Below the pieces are notes generated by a model. The model made no database searches. It was not told the origin of the DNA and worked only from the letters and a program-made list of their open reading frames with translations. A stretch of DNA of 6,203 bases from DATLEX01 sp035525015 (GTDB taxonomy: Bacteria > Acidobacteriota > Thermoanaerobaculia > Gp7-AA8): contig DATLFC010000285.1 of the NCBI GenBank assembly GCA_035525015.1, positions 1 to 6,203 of the forward strand, given 5' to 3'. Below, piece after piece: positions 1 to 6,109 of the stretch. The first letter of the stretch is position 1. Every line of letters starts with the position of its first letter. The position numbers and the translations under genes were made by a program.

Positions 1-561
1 CACAGCGCACTCATCCTTGACATCGGCCTCGGCGGCGCCTTCATCGAGCACCGCGGCCGCGCCAACGAAGGTCTCCGCTTCCGGCTCGGTTTCAAGTGGC
101 AGGGGCACGAGATCGCCTTCGATGCCCTGGTGGCGAGGTCCTCGATCGTCCGGCAGGGGGAAGAGGGGGTCGTTTCCCACTCGGCCGTGCAGTTCGCAAA
201 ACCCCATGGCGACGCCGCCGAGAAACTCGAGGAGATGATGAGCGCGTTCGTCGTACAACTGCTCGCCGCGCACCGCGCGAATGCCGCCGCCGAGAGCGGC
301 GGCCGCGGGATTCTCGGGCAGCTCGGGCAGGCCCGGCGCGACCGATCGCGCGGCCTGACCGCGTACCGGTGGGACGGCGCGGCGTGGAGCAGCACCCCCA
401 CGTCCGATCCCAGGCAGCCGCTCGACGGCTTCACCGTCGCCGCGTACGAGGATGAAGAAGAGCTGTCCGTCCTTTGCAGGGCCTACGAAGAGGCCGGCCA
501 GGAAGGCCGCAACCTCATCCGCCTTTCGGCGGAGTTGAGCGTCCGTTCGGTCGCGAAGTAA
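1..561 (+). CDS. PilZ-domain protein, 3' part only
   Basis: The reading frame is open from base 1 to a TAA at 559-561 and gives 186 residues, so the true start lies left of the window. The first visible residues (H-S-A-L-I-L-D-I-G-L-G-G-A-F-I-E) match the second PilZ motif (D/N)xSxxG, here D7-I-G-L-G-G12, followed by the alternating beta-strand pattern of a PilZ barrel up to about residue 65. The RxxxR motif that precedes it in the family would be off the window. The motif serine is glycine here. Residues about 70-100 form a helical stretch. The last 75 or so residues are a separate tail (Y-R-W-D-G at 122-126, then DPRQPLDGFTV, and a tyrosine/acid-rich helix) that I cannot assign. PilZ proteins usually bind cyclic di-GMP and act on motility, secretion or exopolysaccharide; that role is inferred from the family. 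Its end overlaps the converging HAD gene by 47 bases. A PilZ call is likely; the partner is unknown. Confidence 0.75.
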   Translation, partial: HSALILDIGLGGAFIEHRGRANEGLRFRLGFKWQGHEIAFDALVARSSIVRQGEEGVVSHSAVQFAKPHGDAAEKLEEMMSAFVVQLLAAHRANAAAESGGRGILGQLGQARRDRSRGLTAYRWDGAAWSSTPTSDPRQPLDGFTVAAYEDEEELSVLCRAYEEAGQEGRNLIRLSAELSVRSVAK

Positions 562-1261
562 CGCGGCGGGCGATTCCATCCACGTCGAGCTCCTCGAACG
601 ACTCGATCACCAGATCGGCGCCGCCGAGATCCTGCTTCTGCCGCGCCGCCGGATTCCGGACGGCGATGCAGAGCATGCCCGCGGCTCTGGTCGCGGCCAC
701 GCCGACGCCCGAGTCCTCGAATACGAGGCACTCCGCCGGCGCGACGTTCAATCGCCTCGCCGTCACCTCGAATGCTTCCGGGTGTGGCTTCCCATGCTCG
801 ACCTCGCCGCCGTCGACGATCAGCTCGAAGCAGTCCAGGAGGTCGAAGCGGAGGAGGATCGTCTCGATCGCACCGCGCACGGCCGAGGATGCGATGGCCA
901 GGCGAAGCCCGGCCGCGTGCAACTGCCGCACGACCGGCGCGACTCCCGGCATGAGCGCGAGGTCGCTCGACGCGCACGACGCCTCGAACAGCTGCTGCCG
1001 GATCCGGAACAGTGTCTTCTCATCCTCGCGCCAGCCGAAGAACGTCCGCAGATCGCGGATGTTGTCGACGATGCGCCGGCCGGAGCTGAAGCGGAACGAC
1101 TCCGGCATCTCCATGTAATCGCTCCCCATCACGCGGCAAAGCTCCGAGTCGGCGATGGCGTGCTGGTCCTCGAGATCGATCATCGTCTCGTCGAAATCGA
1201 AGATCGCGGCGGCGATGGCCGGCGGGAGATTGCGCGGAAGCTGCCGGACGGGTAGTGTCAC
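515..1261 (-). CDS. HAD-superfamily hydrolase, beta-phosphoglucomutase/phosphatase-like
   Basis: This 248-residue protein carries all four HAD motifs. Motif I is D22-F-D24-E-T, with the nucleophile and acid-base aspartates. Motif II is S125 in A-I-A-S-S-A. Motif III is K158 in G-K-P-H-P-E. Motif IV is E182-D183 in F-E-D-S-G-V-G. The helical insert between motif I and II (about residues 30-105) is the C1 cap typical of the beta-phosphoglucomutase-like subfamily, and the length fits. Such cytoplasmic enzymes dephosphorylate or isomerise small phosphorylated metabolites with Mg2+; the substrate cannot be read here. The GTG at 1261 is the only standard start before motif I, and the frame upstream of it merely runs through the CoA-transferase gene out of frame. 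A GAAGGA sequence lies about 16 bases upstream, too far for a good ribosome binding site. The start abuts, 3 bases away, the divergent small gene at 1265, and the 3' end overlaps the PilZ gene. Confidence 0.88.
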   Translation of the reverse strand: MTLPVRQLPRNLPPAIAAAIFDFDETMIDLEDQHAIADSELCRVMGSDYMEMPESFRFSSGRRIVDNIRDLRTFFGWREDEKTLFRIRQQLFEASCASSDLALMPGVAPVVRQLHAAGLRLAIASSAVRGAIETILLRFDLLDCFELIVDGGEVEHGKPHPEAFEVTARRLNVAPAECLVFEDSGVGVAATRAAGMLCIAVRNPAARQKQDLGGADLVIESFEELDVDGIARRVTSRPNGRSTPPKGG

Positions 1262-1264
1262 GCG

Positions 1265-1477
1265 GTGGAAGACGATTTCCTTCGGGTTCTGATCGTAACG
1301 CTGGTGTCGGGACTGCTGATCGCCGGCGGCGGCGGCTCGCTTCTCTTCCTCGCGTTCCGCGCCGTCGGCCAGGGGCCCGCGGGGGAGCGGCGCGCTGTCG
1401 GTTTCTCGATCGCGCTGCTCGCGTTCATCTTCCTCTGCTGCGCCGTCTTCTTCATCCTCTCGCGTCAGATGACCTGA
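1265..1477 (+). CDS. small two-helix membrane protein, unknown function
   Basis: This 70-residue frame starts with GTG. It has two strongly hydrophobic segments, about residues 8-32 (ending L-L-F-L-A-F) and 45-65 (I-A-L-L-A-F-I-F-L-C-C-A-V-F-F-I-L). They are joined by a short glycine/arginine loop (R-A-V-G-Q-G-P-A-G-E-R-R) that should lie on the cytoplasmic side, giving a helical hairpin. Reading the codons, nearly all third positions are G or C, as expected for a true gene in this genome and not for a chance antisense frame. It fills the gap between two leftward genes: its start is 3 bases from the HAD start and its last 13 bases overlap the CoA-transferase stop. A TAG at 1253-1255 closes the frame upstream, so no longer form is possible. 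No clear ribosome binding site is visible. I do not recognise the family; a spurious frame remains possible. Confidence 0.6.
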   Translation: MEDDFLRVLIVTLVSGLLIAGGGGSLLFLAFRAVGQGPAGERRAVGFSIALLAFIFLCCAVFFILSRQMT

Positions 1478-2676
1478 TCCCGCCGAAGCGCATCGATGTC
1501 GCGGCGTCCGAGCCCCAGCTCCCGCAGAACGGCAGCGGTGTGCTGTCCCAGCGACGGCGGCGGGAGGCGGACCGGCAGCCGCCGACCCGCCAGCATCAGC
1601 GGATTGCGGATCGTCTCCATCATGCCGATCTCCGGGTGGTCGATCTCCGCGAGGAGAAGACGTCCTGCCGGCGAGCGGATCGCCTCGCGAACGCCCTGCA
1701 CGAGCGTGGCGGGAACGCCGGCACGCCGGCAGCGGCTGACCCACGACGCGGCGCGCCTGGTCCCGAAGATCGCTTCGAGCAGAGGGACGAGCGCTCCGCG
1801 GTTCTTCACGCGTGCGGCGTTCGTCGCGAAACGGCGGTCGCGGGCAAGCGTCTTCCGTTCGATGACGTCGCGGCACAGGAGCTCGAAGTGGCGGTCGGTT
1901 CCTGCCGCGACCGCGAACGGCCGATCGCTGCCGTGAAAGAGCTGATACGGGACGATCGACGCGTGGGCGTTGCCGTGCCGCTTCGCTTCCTTCCCGGTGA
2001 CGAGCGCGTTCTGCGCGACGTTCACCAGCGAGGCGATCGTGGCGCTGAAGAGGGAGATTTCCAGGCGCGCGCCGCCGCCCCCGCTCCGTTCGCGTGCGAA
2101 GAGAGCCGCGCAGATCGCCGACGTCGCGTAGTGCGCCGTGAGTACGTCTGACAGCGCCACGCCGGCCTTCATCGGCTCGCCGTCCCGCTCCCCGGTGATC
2201 GCCATCAGGCCGGCGCCCGCCTGCGCGAGAAGGTCGTAGCCGGGCGCCGCCGCGTCGGGCGCATCGGCGTCGAAGCCGGTGATCGAGCAGTGCACCGCGC
2301 TCGCGCTGCAGTCGTCGAGGCCGAGCGCGCGGCGCTGCGCCGGCAGAAAGTTGTCGATGACGACGTCGGCGCGCTCGATCAGCTTCTGCGCGATGGCGCG
2401 TCCCTCCGCCGCCTTCAGGTTCAGCGTCAGCGACTCCTTGTTGCGATTCACGGAGAGAAAGTAGGCGCTGACGCCGCGGACGAACGGCGGACCCCACCGC
2501 CGCGTCTCATCGCCGCGCCCCGGCTCCTCGACCTTGATCACCCGCGCCCCCGCGTCGCCGAGCATCTGCGTACACAACGGCCCCGCCAGAATCCGAGTGA
2601 AGTCGATGACGGTGACGCCGTGAAGTGGAAGGGCTGAAACCCGAGGCCCGAGGCCCGAGGCCCGAGGCCTTTTCAT
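1465..2676 (-). CDS. CaiB/BaiF family (class III) CoA-transferase
   Basis: This 403-residue protein has the full length and order of class III CoA-transferases, which move CoA between acyl groups through an aspartyl-CoA anhydride. The N-terminal fold opens with G-V-T-V-I-D-F-T-R-I-L-A-G-P (about 20-33) and K-V-E-E-P-G-R-G-D. Then come S-I-T-G-F and P-G-Y-D-L-L-A-Q-A-G-A-G-L-M (145-158). The expected catalytic aspartate is D177 in A-G-V-A-L-S-D-V. The C-terminal P-P-P-S-L-G-Q-H-T motif is also present. The acyl substrate is not readable; formyl-, carnitine- and bile-acid-type transferases and alpha-methylacyl-CoA racemases share this fold, so racemase activity is the main alternative. The ATG at 2676 is the only standard start before the conserved region, and it overlaps the TGA of the upstream zinc-ribbon gene (ATGA), indicating translational coupling. 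Residues 4-13 are encoded by a 7-base tandem repeat and form an extension ahead of the usual L-P-L-x-G-V start. Confidence 0.92.
   Translation of the reverse strand: MKRPRASGLGPRVSALPLHGVTVIDFTRILAGPLCTQMLGDAGARVIKVEEPGRGDETRRWGPPFVRGVSAYFLSVNRNKESLTLNLKAAEGRAIAQKLIERADVVIDNFLPAQRRALGLDDCSASAVHCSITGFDADAPDAAAPGYDLLAQAGAGLMAITGERDGEPMKAGVALSDVLTAHYATSAICAALFARERSGGGGARLEISLFSATIASLVNVAQNALVTGKEAKRHGNAHASIVPYQLFHGSDRPFAVAAGTDRHFELLCRDVIERKTLARDRRFATNAARVKNRGALVPLLEAIFGTRRAASWVSRCRRAGVPATLVQGVREAIRSPAGRLLLAEIDHPEIGMMETIRNPLMLAGRRLPVRLPPPSLGQHTAAVLRELGLGRRDIDALRRDQVI
2640..2669. repeat. 7-base tandem repeat, 4.3 copies
   Basis: The unit CCCGAGG is repeated four times without error from 2640 to 2667 and followed by two more bases of the unit. 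It lies in codons 3-13 of the CoA-transferase gene, read on the minus strand as P-R-A-S-G-L-G-P-R. Because 7 is not a multiple of 3, the loss or gain of one unit would shift the frame of that gene just after its start codon. Confidence 0.95.
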
Positions 2677-3002
2677 CGATACGACTGCTTCAGCGCATCG
2701 AGATCGGCGAGGGTTTTCCGAAGGATGTTCACGACCTTGTGGATCTCGGTGCCGTACATGTGCAGCTCGGCGTCGCAGTCGGTCATGGCGTAGACCGCCT
2801 CATCTTTTTCGAGGCGGTCGCGCTCGAAGCGGAGGCGTTCGGTGAGCTCTTCGATTTCGGTGAGGAGGATGAAGTTGACGTCTTTTTCGCCGAGGTAGCG
2901 CTTGCACTGCGGGCAGTAGATGGAGCGGTCTTCAGCCGATTCGACCAGCTCGAACACGAACTGCCTTTTGCATTGCGGGCACTCGAAAACCTCGGGTAGC
3001 AC
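2673..3002 (-). CDS. zinc-ribbon protein with C-terminal coiled coil, unknown function
   Basis: The 109-residue product begins with a compact zinc ribbon: C8-P-Q-C11-K-R and C30-P-Q-C33-K-R, two near-identical CPQCKR knuckles 18 residues apart that should bind one zinc ion. Residues about 44-70 are rich in E, R and L with heptad spacing (I-E-E-L-T-E-R-L-R-F-E-R-D-R-L-E) and probably form a coiled coil. A second helix at about 85-107 may pair with it. There is no signal peptide or membrane segment, so it should be cytoplasmic. Such ribbons bind nucleic acid or protein partners; I cannot name the family or a function. The GTG start at 3002 is supported by a GGAGAGG ribosome binding site 7 bases upstream. 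Its TGA overlaps the ATG of the CoA-transferase gene, making it the first gene of a coupled pair and perhaps a regulator or accessory of that enzyme, which is inference only. Confidence 0.8.
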   Translation of the reverse strand: MLPEVFECPQCKRQFVFELVESAEDRSIYCPQCKRYLGEKDVNFILLTEIEELTERLRFERDRLEKDEAVYAMTDCDAELHMYGTEIHKVVNILRKTLADLDALKQSYR

Positions 3003-3009
3003 AGGTCAT

Positions 3010-3016
3010 CCTCTCC
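3010..3016 (-). promoter_or_regulatory. ribosome binding site of the zinc-ribbon gene
   Basis: Read on the minus strand, GGAGAGG lies 7 bases before the GTG at 3002. It is the best Shine-Dalgarno match in the window and decides that start. Confidence 0.75.
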
Positions 3017-3032
3017 GGTCGATTGTGCCACC

Positions 3033-3060
3033 GAAACGGGCGTTTCCGGCCGGAATTCCG
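3033..3060. promoter_or_regulatory. cluster of three overlapping palindromes, possible operator
   Basis: Three perfect inverted repeats overlap within 28 bases: GAAACG-gg-CGTTTC (3033-3046), TTCCGGCCGGAA (3044-3055) and CGGAATTCCG (3051-3060). The half-site TTCCG recurs in alternating orientation. The cluster sits between the divergent zinc-ribbon and tRNA genes, ending 3 bases before the -35 box of the tRNA promoter. A protein binding site is a reasonable guess; the regulator is unknown, and high GC makes short palindromes common. Confidence 0.4.
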
Positions 3061-3063
3061 CGG

Positions 3064-3093
3064 TTGACGGAGGCGTTAGGCGCCGTGTAGCAT
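3064..3093 (+). promoter_or_regulatory. sigma70-type promoter of tRNA-Gln
   Basis: TTGACG (3064-3069, five of six consensus bases) is followed after 18 bases by TAGCAT (3088-3093, four of six). Transcription would start near 3100, about 38 bases before the mature tRNA. The bases after the -10 box are GC-rich (GCCCCGCCCC), as in stable-RNA promoters under stringent control in other bacteria; that control is inferred here. Confidence 0.65.
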
Positions 3094-3137
3094 CGATGCC
3101 CCGCCCCGAAGCGCGAGCCTCGCGCGGACCTCATTGC

Positions 3138-3211
3138 TGGGAGGTCGTTCAATGGTAGGACAACTGGCTCTGGACCAGTGAATCGGGGTTCGACTCCCTG
3201 CCTCCCAGCCA
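3138..3211 (+). tRNA. tRNA-Gln, anticodon CTG
   Basis: A full cloverleaf can be drawn by hand. The acceptor stem TGGGAGG (3138-3144) pairs with CCTCCCA (3201-3207). The D arm is GTTC/GGAC (3147-3150, 3158-3161). The anticodon stem ACTGG/CCAGT encloses the loop CTCTGGA, with CTG at 3170-3172. The T arm CGGGG-TTCGACT-CCCTG has one G-T pair. The discriminator is G3208, and CCA is encoded at 3209-3211. It reads the glutamine codon CAG. The T-G first pair and the G discriminator fit bacterial glutamine tRNAs. It has its own promoter and no tRNA partner in the window. Confidence 0.97.
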
Positions 3212-3213
3212 GC

Positions 3214-3230
3214 GCCGGCCACGGGCCGGT
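3214..3230 (+). terminator. GC hairpin after the tRNA, weak terminator candidate
   Basis: GCCGGCC (3214-3220) can pair with GGCCGGT (3224-3230) around a 3-base loop, starting 2 bases after the CCA end. No T-run follows, so it is not a standard intrinsic terminator. It may slow polymerase, act in 3' processing, or be incidental in GC-rich DNA. Confidence 0.35.
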
Positions 3231-3311
3231 GCGTAGGTTGGCCAAGCCCTAGCGTTTGCACGCGAGCAAGACCACTCGACGGTGGCAACGGCGCCCCAAG
3301 CGCTGCAAGGT

Positions 3312-3317
3312 TACAAT
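3312..3317 (+). promoter_or_regulatory. -10 box candidate just ahead of the M16 gene
   Basis: TACAAT matches five of six bases of the sigma70 -10 consensus and stands out in GC-rich surroundings. No -35 box is visible at 16-18 bases upstream and there is no extended TGn. A start of transcription about 7 bases downstream would fall at 3323-3325, right at the ATG (3326), giving an almost leaderless mRNA. That would agree with the lack of a good ribosome binding site. The rest of the 114-base gap (3212-3325) shows nothing else beyond the hairpin at 3214-3230. Confidence 0.4.
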
Positions 3318-3325
3318 TACAGGTC

Positions 3326-6109
3326 ATGCACAAACGGATCGCGGCAACGATCGTCGTCGCCGCGTGCGCGGCTGCGGCAATGGCTTCGTCGGAAAAAGCG
3401 AAGCAGCCTGTGGCCATCCAGTTCGATCGCGCCAGGGTCACGCTCGGGCACACGAAGGATGTTCTGCCGAACGGGCTGACGTTGCTCGTGCACGAGGATC
3501 ACACGATCCCGGTCGTGGCGGTTCACCTCTGGTACAACGTCGGATCTCGGAACGAAACGGCCGGTAAGACCGGCCTTGCTCATCTGTTCGAGCATCTCTT
3601 CTCCGACGGAAGCGAACACCACCCGCGCGGCTTTCGGGAGGCGATGAACGAGGTCGGCGCCACGAATCTCAACGGCTTCACGGACATGGACCGTACGCTG
3701 TTTTTCGAAGACGTCCCTGTTTCTGCGCTGGAGCGGACGCTCTATCTCGAAGCCGATCGGATGGGTTTCCTCGAAAAGCAGATCACGAAGGAAAGCCTCG
3801 ACCGTCAACGGGCAATCGTCGAGAACGAGAAGCGGCAGGGAGAGAGTCAGCCGTATGGACGCAATCCTTCGCACATCGCCGCATCGATTTATCCGCCGTC
3901 CCATCCCTACAGCCGAACAACGATGGGCAGTACGGGCGATCTCGCGGCTCTTTCCTTGGACGACGCCCGTGAGTGGTATCGCCAGTATTACGCGCCGAAC
4001 AACTGCGTCCTGTCTCTCGCCGGAGCTATCACGCGCCCGCGCGCCTTGGAACTGGCGACGAGATACTTTGCCGACATTCCGGCCGGTCCGCCGCTCCAAC
4101 GGACAAAAGACCTCGTTCCAGCCTTCAACGAACATGTGCGCGCGGAGGCGCAGGAGCGTGTGCCGCAGGCGCGCGTTTACCGCGTCTATCACGGACCGGG
4201 CTGGCGAAGCCGTGACATCCCTGTATTAAAGCTGATCGCGAACCTGTTGAGCGGCTCGAATTCGGCCTTGCTGGACCGCCGCCTGGTGAGCGAGAAGGAA
4301 CTGGTCACGAACGTCCGAGCGCGCGTAGACGTGCGAGAACTGGCAAGTCAGATTTCCATCGTCGCTACGTTGAAGGAAGGAGTCGAACCCGAAGCAGTAG
4401 AGCGTGAGATCGAGGCAACCGTGAGTGCTTTCCAGCGGGCCGGGCCGACGCAGGACGAACTCCGGCGTGCCAAAATGCGCGAGCTCGCCGCGTTCATCCG
4501 AGAGAACGAGCGCCTCGGCGCGCGAGCCGGGCTACTCGCCGAGAGCATGACCTTCGGCGGAAACCCGGATGCCTACCTGGACCGACTGGAGGCGCAGGCG
4601 GTTGCCACTCCAGAAGAGGTTGTGAAAGTCGCCTCGAGATGGCTCGGCGCCAAACACTACACGCTCATCGTGAAACCGCATCCGCCGCTGCGCCCGTCGA
4701 AGCCGGCCGTCGATCGCACCGTCCTGCCTGCGATCGGTCCTGAACCTGCGGACATCGGATTCCCACCGGTTGCCACCGCAACGCTGTCCAACGGATTGAA
4801 AGTCGTGCTGGCGGAGCGCCACGGCACACCGGTGGTGCGGTGTGCGCTCGTCGTTGACGCGGGCTACGCGTCAGACCCGCTCGACAAACGCGGCACAGCG
4901 TCATTGGCCATGACGCTGCTGACGAAAGGAGGGTCTTCCCCCCATCCGTTCGCGCTGGCGGACGCTCTTGATGCCGTCGGCGCACGAATGAGCGCCTGGA
5001 ACACGCTCGACGTTTCGGTCGCTGCTCTCGAATCATCATCCTCGTCGGTTGCTGATGCGCTGGATCTTTTCGCGCGAATCGCTATCCGGCCAGCTTTTCC
5101 GGAAGCAACGCTGCAATCGAGCCGGCAACAGAGACTGGCTGAGATCGCGCAAGAGAAAGCCGATCCAAATCGGACGGGGATGACCTTTGTCCGGCGCTTG
5201 ATCTATGGCGACGCACATCCATATGCAGTTCCTTTGAGCGGCTTCGGAACGGAACAGACGCTTTCAAGAATCACGCGCGACGATATTGTCGCGTGGCACG
5301 GCACATGGTTTCGGCCGGACAACAGCACGCTGGTGATTACCGGGGACGTAACGCTGCCGGAAATCACGCCTCATCTAGAGCGAGCATTCGGCCGCTGGCG
5401 CGTCGCGGCAAGCCCGCAGAAGAAAAACATGGCTACTCCTCAGCGGCAGCTTCCTAAGGTCTACCTCATCGACGATCCAGGCGCGGCGCAAACTGTCATC
5501 GTCGGCGCGCACATATCTGAAGCAGGCGGACGGCCTGATGACGCGGCCATCACGGCGGTCGTGCGCGGCCTGGGCGGCATGGTCACATCTCGTCTGAACC
5601 GCAACCTCCGGGTCGAGAAGCAATGGAGCTACAACTCATGGGCAGCGTTGCTTCCCAGTCGCGGCGAGCGCACCTTCCTTGTCTTCGCACCGGTCCGGAC
5701 GGATAAGACGAAGGAAAGCCTCATGGAAATTCGTCGAGAGCTCGCAGCAATAACTGGCGAGAAGCCGATCGCGGGAGACGAGTTCAGAAGCATCATGCGC
5801 AATGAGATCCTCAGCCTCCCGGGCCGCTTCGCTACGATGAGCGCAGTCGAGAACGCGCTGGTTGAAACGATTGTCCACGGGTATCCCGCCGACCACTTTG
5901 CCAGGTATGCCGAGCGGTTACGCACGCTCTCGGAAGCCGATCTCGCGGCCGCCGCGAAGACATATATCCGACCGGATGACATGATCTGGATCATCCGCGG
6001 GGACGGAAAGACCCTCGAGGCATCTATCCGTGAGGCTGGTGTGGGCGATGTCCAGCGAGTGGATACTGCTGGACAGCCGGTGCACGAGGCTCGACCGGCG
6101 AAGCCGTAG
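3326..6109 (+). CDS. exported M16-family zinc metallopeptidase, two fused halves
   Basis: This 927-residue protein has a signal sequence (M-H-K-R, then hydrophobic residues 5-20, likely cut after A-M-A20). It should act in the periplasm or be secreted, degrading peptides or small proteins inside a closed clamshell chamber. The N-terminal half carries the inverted zinc motif H86-L-F-E89-H90, with a third ligand in the I-V-E-N-E-K region (E168 best, E166 possible). A P-rich linker at about 452-482 leads to a second half that repeats the fold. There, the segment from G523 aligns with that from G83, but the ligands are replaced by S526, M529 and T530, so it is metal-free. R762 and Y769 (L-R-V-E-K-Q-W-S-Y) fit the substrate-binding Arg/Tyr pair, spaced as in pitrilysin. 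Size and layout resemble E. coli PqqL, but that name cannot be claimed. Base composition is lower in GC than in the leftward genes. Confidence 0.93.
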   Translation: MHKRIAATIVVAACAAAAMASSEKAKQPVAIQFDRARVTLGHTKDVLPNGLTLLVHEDHTIPVVAVHLWYNVGSRNETAGKTGLAHLFEHLFSDGSEHHPRGFREAMNEVGATNLNGFTDMDRTLFFEDVPVSALERTLYLEADRMGFLEKQITKESLDRQRAIVENEKRQGESQPYGRNPSHIAASIYPPSHPYSRTTMGSTGDLAALSLDDAREWYRQYYAPNNCVLSLAGAITRPRALELATRYFADIPAGPPLQRTKDLVPAFNEHVRAEAQERVPQARVYRVYHGPGWRSRDIPVLKLIANLLSGSNSALLDRRLVSEKELVTNVRARVDVRELASQISIVATLKEGVEPEAVEREIEATVSAFQRAGPTQDELRRAKMRELAAFIRENERLGARAGLLAESMTFGGNPDAYLDRLEAQAVATPEEVVKVASRWLGAKHYTLIVKPHPPLRPSKPAVDRTVLPAIGPEPADIGFPPVATATLSNGLKVVLAERHGTPVVRCALVVDAGYASDPLDKRGTASLAMTLLTKGGSSPHPFALADALDAVGARMSAWNTLDVSVAALESSSSSVADALDLFARIAIRPAFPEATLQSSRQQRLAEIAQEKADPNRTGMTFVRRLIYGDAHPYAVPLSGFGTEQTLSRITRDDIVAWHGTWFRPDNSTLVITGDVTLPEITPHLERAFGRWRVAASPQKKNMATPQRQLPKVYLIDDPGAAQTVIVGAHISEAGGRPDDAAITAVVRGLGGMVTSRLNRNLRVEKQWSYNSWAALLPSRGERTFLVFAPVRTDKTKESLMEIRRELAAITGEKPIAGDEFRSIMRNEILSLPGRFATMSAVENALVETIVHGYPADHFARYAERLRTLSEADLAAAAKTYIRPDDMIWIIRGDGKTLEASIREAGVGDVQRVDTAGQPVHEARPAKP

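Noticed and set aside
1255..2151. A 298-residue plus-strand frame
   Set aside because: It is arginine-rich, has no motif, and lies antisense to the CoA-transferase and across the small membrane gene in another frame.
515..2497. A 660-residue minus-strand frame that could be read as an N-terminal domain fused to the HAD enzyme
   Set aside because: Everything upstream of the GTG at 1261 is a low-complexity R/A/G-rich translation of the CoA-transferase gene in another frame; only the last 248 residues are a real protein.
3022..3027. CACAAT on the minus strand as -10 box of the zinc-ribbon gene
   Set aside because: Transcription would start inside the GGAGAGG ribosome binding site, and no -35 box is present at the proper distance.
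3317..4192. A 291-residue minus-strand frame
   Set aside because: It is antisense to the clearly coding M16 gene and shows no recognisable domain.
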